From contig NZ_FOVU01000001.1 of the NCBI RefSeq assembly GCF_900115265.1, forward strand, positions 469,001-533,000: a stretch of 64,000 bases of DNA. Direction: 5' to 3'. Both the position numbers and the translations under genes were made by a program. Under the pieces are notes generated by a model. It saw nothing but the letters and a program-made list of their open reading frames with translations. It had not been told where the DNA came from and searched no databases. Source of the stretch: Bradyrhizobium sp. Ghvi (lineage in GTDB: Bacteria; Pseudomonadota; Alphaproteobacteria; Rhizobiales; Xanthobacteraceae). Position 1 is the stretch's first letter. The number at the start of each line of letters is the position of its first letter. Positions 60,279 through 64,000 of the stretch are shown in pieces.

Positions 60279-62507
60279 TTACTTCGTCAGCAGCGCATAC
60301 GCCCCGGTCCAATCCTGCGGCGGCGGATTGGCCTGAAACTCCTTGATGCGCGCCTCATACAGTTTGAACAGCTTCTCCAGCGTGTCGGCGTCCTCGCTGC
60401 GGCGGCCGCGCTCGATGGCGTCCAGCGCGCCCTGCCAGTCGCGGCCGCGGTAGCAGCCGAGCATCTCGATGGTGATGTTGCGCAGGCGCTGGAAAGCGGC
60501 CGACCGCATCACGTCCTCTCGGCCGGCGATGGCGTAGATGACTTCCGGCTCGCTCTTGCCCTTGACCATGATGAAGTCGAGCTCGAGGATCGCGAACCTG
60601 TCCTTCGCCGCGAGCGCGGTCCGCGAGCCGACAATGATCGGGAAGCCGTATTCCTTGGTCTGGCCTTCCAGGCGCGAGGCCAGGTTCACGCTGTCGCCGA
60701 GCACCGAATAGTTCTTCTTCAGATCGGAGCCCATATTGCCGACCACACCGACGCCAGTGTTGAGACCGATGCCGACATTGAGCGGAATGTAGACATGGCC
60801 GCCCTCGGCGGCCTCCTGCTCGCGCTCCCGGTTGACGGTGTCGATCTTCTCCAGCATCTGGATCGCAGCTTCGCAGGCGTTGATTTCATGCTGCGTATCG
60901 GCGAGTGGCGCATTCCAGAACGCCATGATGGCATCGCCCATATATTTGTCGATATACCCTTTCCGCTCGATGATCACGTCGGTGAGCGGCGTGAGGAAGC
61001 GGTTCATCAGTGCGATGAGCCCTGGCGGATCGTGCTTGTAGCTCTCCGAGATGCTGGTGAACCCCCGCACGTCGGAGAACATGATCGTCATCTCGCGCTC
61101 CTCGCCGCCGAGGACGAGCTTTTCCGGCGACTGCGCGAGCTGCTCGACCAGCACGGGCGACATGTATTGGGCGAACTGGCCGCGGATCTGCTTGCGCTGC
61201 TGCTGCTCGCGGACGAAGCTTGCGAAAATCAGCATCAAATAGATCGCGGTGGTCGAGAACAACGGATAGGTGGCATCGATCAGAAGGCGATAGCGCACAT
61301 AATAGTACCAGGAGAAGCCGATCAGCACGGAGGCGAACAGTGCGCCGACGCCGACCAGCGTGACGGGCCCAAACCTCGGAGCGAATATGATCACCAGAAG
61401 GCCCAGGATGATGGCGGCGAAGAACTCGATTGCGAGGCCGTAATTCGGCTGCGAGATGATCGAGCCGGTCAGCGTGCTTTCCAGCACCTGGGCGTGGATT
61501 TCGACGCCCGGCACGGCGGGATCGACCGGCGTCGTCTTAATGTCGTTGAGCCCCGCTGCCGAGGTGCCGATCAACACCAGCCGCTGCGCGATCCGCTCCG
61601 GCGCGACCCGCCCCTCCAGCACGTCGACCGCGGGGATGTAGATCGAGGGATCATGATGGGCGAAATGAACCCAGAGCAGACCGTTCTTGTCGGTCGGGAT
61701 CGTGAAGCGCGGCACGCCGACGCTGACGATGCCGTCGCGATCGGTCTTCACCAGCATCGTGTTGGAGCCCGACACCACCCGCAGCATCTCGAAGCTTAGC
61801 GACGGCAGGATCAGGTCCTGGGCCCGCGTGATCATCGGCGGCCGGCGGACGATGCCGTCACGCTCGGGCTTGATGGTCAGCAAGCCACGGCCGGCGGAGG
61901 CCGCCTCGAGCACGGCAGTGTTTCGCAGCAGGCCGGGAAATTCGTACAGGAAGGGATGCGGATCCTCGCCGAGGGTCGCCAAGCCGGTCTGCGGCAGCTT
62001 CTTGTCGAGGTCCGAATTGCTGACAGGAAGGCCGGTCTCGCCGAGCACGACGCGAGAGCCCTTGATCGCTTCGGCGAACGCCTGATCGTTGCTCGGCAGC
62101 GCCCTGAGTTTCTCGCGTGTCGCCTCGTCCAGATTGCGGAAGGTCTCGGCTGCAAGAGCAGGGTTGAGCCGGTCGGGCTCGGGGAACATGACGTCGAAGG
62201 CGATGGCGGCGGCACCGAGCCGGGTCAGATTGGTGACGAGCTCGGCGAGCTTGGTTCGCGGCCATGGCCACTGGCCGACCGCCTTCAAGGTCCGATCGTC
62301 GATGTCGATGATGATGACGGGCTTTTGGGTCTTATGACGGGGATCGATGCGCTGGTACCAGTCGAAGGCGCGGACGCGCACCTCCTCGACCACTCTCGGA
62401 TCGGCGATACGCACGGCCGCAAACACGACCAGCAGCCCAAGGCACACCAGCCGCGCAAAGCCGAACTTTTGCGCGAACCACCGGCGCCAGATCTTGAGAC
62501 GTTTCAT
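60279..62507 (-). CDS. CHASE2-domain adenylate/guanylate cyclase
   Basis: 742 residues. An N-terminal transmembrane helix (about 17-35) starts a periplasmic CHASE2 sensor domain (to about 350; FDWYQRIDPR, VIIIDIDDRTLKAVGQWPWPR, GAAAIAFDVMFPEPDR). Three more transmembrane helices follow at about 355-430. The class III cyclase domain has metal-binding aspartates in TIMFSDVRGFTSISE near 480 and KYMGDAIMAFWNAP near 525, and the transition-state region NYSVLGDSVNLASRLEGQT near 600. The Asp in LGDS is compatible with ATP as substrate. It is 80 bp downstream of the VCBS-repeat gene on the same strand, and 35 bp before the AtzG-like gene. Confidence 0.93.
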   Translation of the reverse strand: MKRLKIWRRWFAQKFGFARLVCLGLLVVFAAVRIADPRVVEEVRVRAFDWYQRIDPRHKTQKPVIIIDIDDRTLKAVGQWPWPRTKLAELVTNLTRLGAAAIAFDVMFPEPDRLNPALAAETFRNLDEATREKLRALPSNDQAFAEAIKGSRVVLGETGLPVSNSDLDKKLPQTGLATLGEDPHPFLYEFPGLLRNTAVLEAASAGRGLLTIKPERDGIVRRPPMITRAQDLILPSLSFEMLRVVSGSNTMLVKTDRDGIVSVGVPRFTIPTDKNGLLWVHFAHHDPSIYIPAVDVLEGRVAPERIAQRLVLIGTSAAGLNDIKTTPVDPAVPGVEIHAQVLESTLTGSIISQPNYGLAIEFFAAIILGLLVIIFAPRFGPVTLVGVGALFASVLIGFSWYYYVRYRLLIDATYPLFSTTAIYLMLIFASFVREQQQRKQIRGQFAQYMSPVLVEQLAQSPEKLVLGGEEREMTIMFSDVRGFTSISESYKHDPPGLIALMNRFLTPLTDVIIERKGYIDKYMGDAIMAFWNAPLADTQHEINACEAAIQMLEKIDTVNREREQEAAEGGHVYIPLNVGIGLNTGVGVVGNMGSDLKKNYSVLGDSVNLASRLEGQTKEYGFPIIVGSRTALAAKDRFAILELDFIMVKGKSEPEVIYAIAGREDVMRSAAFQRLRNITIEMLGCYRGRDWQGALDAIERGRRSEDADTLEKLFKLYEARIKEFQANPPPQDWTGAYALLTK

Positions 62508-62587
62508 ACTGGCTGAATATCACGCTTTAACGACGAATGGCAGTTCCCACCGCACGTCCAGGGCGATCGGCGGTGTCCACGCGGTTC

Positions 62588-64000
62588 TCAGGAATGAACG
62601 ATGAAGTCACTCGCATGGAGGCTGCCGGCTGTGACGCCCTTCAGGAGGATGGTGTCAGCGCTATCGATCGTGATCAGGGTGTCTGCGGAATTTGTCGGCG
62701 ACGCCGCGACGTGCTGAGCCATCCAATCGGAAACGCTGTCAGCCGTTACGACTGCTGACAGGTCGATCTGATCCTGATTGGGCGTGAAATTCACGATCGT
62801 GTCGTGATTCGAGTTGGCCGCAAACACGAACTGTTCCTGGTACCCCGTACCGAAGAACACATCCTTGCCGGTCGTGCCGCCGAGGCTCGCGTGAGAGTCC
62901 GAGTTTTCGGCAAGATTGAAAATCAAATTGATCGTATCGGTCGCGCCGTGACCATCGGCCACCGTCAGCGTGATCTTGCCGGTCGACGGTTCGCCGCTGC
63001 CTTCATTGTAAGTCACCGTGTTCAGCATTGCATTGATGGCAGCAAAAGTACCGGTTCCCGAGGACGGGTTGACGCTGCTGCCCGACTCTGCGGTGGTCCC
63101 CTGAAGCGTGAAGGTTTCATTCGCCGCAGCGTCTGCGTCGGTGACTTCGAGACCGTATACGACGATACGCTCGTCATTCGGTTGTGACACGCTGATGTTG
63201 TCGACGTTGAAGATGGGCGAATCGTTCGCGCCAGTCACACCAACCGTGAGCGTCGCCGTGCCGGTCGCACCATGCACGTCCTTGGTCTGCACCGTGAAGC
63301 TATCGGTGTACTGGCCCGCCGAGAGCGCATCGATCGCGGCGGCGTTCGGAACGTAGCAGTAGCTGCCGTCGGCGCCGACGGTCAGCGCGCCGTACAGGCC
63401 GTTGACCGTCGTCGTCCAATCGTGATCCGCATTGAGGACGGCATAGGTCAGCGTCGCGGTCTCTCCGCTGTCGGCATCAGCGCCCGCCAACTTTCCGGTG
63501 AGGTTCGAGAAGGTATCGGTCGCCGCCGTGTCGGTGAGGGTACCGATATTCAGATTCGACAGGGTCGGAGCATCGTTGGCGCCGGTCACGTCGACGGTGA
63601 ATGTCGCCGTGCCGGTCGCGTCGTGCACGTCCATTGTCTGGATCGTGAACGTATCGGTGTAGGAGCCCGCCGGCAGCGCGTTGATTGCGGCGGCGTCGGG
63701 CACGTAGTCGTAGGTGCCGTTGGCATTGACGGTCAGCGCGCCGTAATGGCCCGCGACCGTCGTCGCTGCGCTGTTGTGCGAGTCGAGCACTGCGTAGGTC
63801 AGCGTCGCCGTCTCGCCGCTATCGGGATCGCTGCCGACCAGCGTGCCGGTGAGGTCGGAGAAGGTGTCGGTGACGGCAGTGTCTACGAGCGTACCGGCCT
63901 CGACCCCCGACAGTGTCGGCGCATCGTTGGTCCCGGTGATGGTGACGGTCACATCCTGCGTCGCCGCGGCACCGTGGTTGTCGGTGAAGGTGACGGTGTA
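62588..64000 (-). CDS. VCBS-repeat large surface/secreted protein, C-terminal part
   Basis: The frame is open to the window edge, so only the last 470 residues are seen. Two tandem VCBS/cadherin-like repeats of 117 residues are visible (pattern DTAxTDTFSxLTGxLxGxDxDSGETATLTYAVL ... VTGANDAPTL), preceded by the end of another (TITGTNDAPTL) and followed by a third, divergent domain. The C-terminal 100 residues read KDVFFGTGYQEQFVFAANSNHDTIVNFTPNQDQIDLS and end ASDFIVHS, resembling the type I secretion C-terminal target domain. It is the probable cargo of the PrsD/PrsE-like exporter 5 kb away. Function is likely adhesion or biofilm. Confidence 0.88.
   Translation of the reverse strand, partial: YTVTFTDNHGAAATQDVTVTITGTNDAPTLSGVEAGTLVDTAVTDTFSDLTGTLVGSDPDSGETATLTYAVLDSHNSAATTVAGHYGALTVNANGTYDYVPDAAAINALPAGSYTDTFTIQTMDVHDATGTATFTVDVTGANDAPTLSNLNIGTLTDTAATDTFSNLTGKLAGADADSGETATLTYAVLNADHDWTTTVNGLYGALTVGADGSYCYVPNAAAIDALSAGQYTDSFTVQTKDVHGATGTATLTVGVTGANDSPIFNVDNISVSQPNDERIVVYGLEVTDADAAANETFTLQGTTAESGSSVNPSSGTGTFAAINAMLNTVTYNEGSGEPSTGKITLTVADGHGATDTINLIFNLAENSDSHASLGGTTGKDVFFGTGYQEQFVFAANSNHDTIVNFTPNQDQIDLSAVVTADSVSDWMAQHVAASPTNSADTLITIDSADTILLKGVTAGSLHASDFIVHS

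Noticed and set aside
60228..61799. 523-residue plus-strand frame opposite the cyclase gene
   Set aside because: Shadow of the CHASE2 cyclase on the other strand; its translation has no domain pattern or membrane helices.

Overview
The window looks like chromosomal DNA of a Bradyrhizobium-type alphaproteobacterium (Nitrobacteraceae). This rests on the high GC content, the MbfA-type iron exporter behind an ICE/Irr-like palindrome, promoters matching the alphaproteobacterial EcfG stress sigma consensus, an initiator tRNA with the rhizobial A29:U41 variant, and many short palindromic intergenic repeats. No phage, transposase or CRISPR array was seen.

Layout. 1-12.2 kb: the end of an ABC permease, a SCO1-like copper chaperone, then a complete alternative complex III operon (actABCDEF, minus strand) divergent from a caa3-type cytochrome c oxidase operon (small membrane protein, subunits II, I, III, IV). 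Quinol can be oxidised by ACIII and electrons passed to an A2-type oxidase, bypassing bc1. 12.3-23 kb: an oxidative and stress block. It holds a fused FAD/Fe-S 2-hydroxyacid dehydrogenase and a pyruvate oxidase-like TPP enzyme, divergent from a PPC-domain protein plus SDR; the shared intergenic region carries two back-to-back EcfG-type promoters. A membrane-anchored FMN hydroxyacid oxidase, a GH15 glycosidase and a membrane protein follow. 23.5 kb: initiator tRNA with a terminator.

23.9-34.4 kb: catabolic and detoxification genes (aldehyde dehydrogenase, GMC oxidoreductase, CvpA, SDR, two metallo-beta-lactamase-fold paralogues, FAH-type hydrolase, GST, and an epoxide hydrolase whose C-terminus is frameshifted). 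34.4-38.3 kb: a metal and stress block, with a secreted poly-His protein behind an EcfG promoter, and mbfA followed by a putative outer-membrane barrel and a cytochrome b561. 38.4-52 kb: amidase, Zn alcohol dehydrogenase, acyl-CoA dehydrogenase, SDR, enoyl-CoA hydratase, GNAT, DUF1127, LysR plus MFS, Rieske ferredoxin with two tandem amidohydrolases, and PncC.

52-64 kb: DUF1488 protein with a hairpin over its start, TPR protein, AMP nucleosidase, type I secretion membrane fusion protein and ABC transporter (PrsE/PrsD type), GlsB-like protein, an AtzE/AtzG-like amidase pair, a CHASE2 adenylate cyclase, and the C-terminal part of a VCBS-repeat protein that is a plausible type I secretion substrate.

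Starts were moved downstream of the longest ORF wherever a ribosome binding site, a stop/start overlap or a neighbouring gene supported it. All functional calls are from motif recognition by eye; no database search was run.
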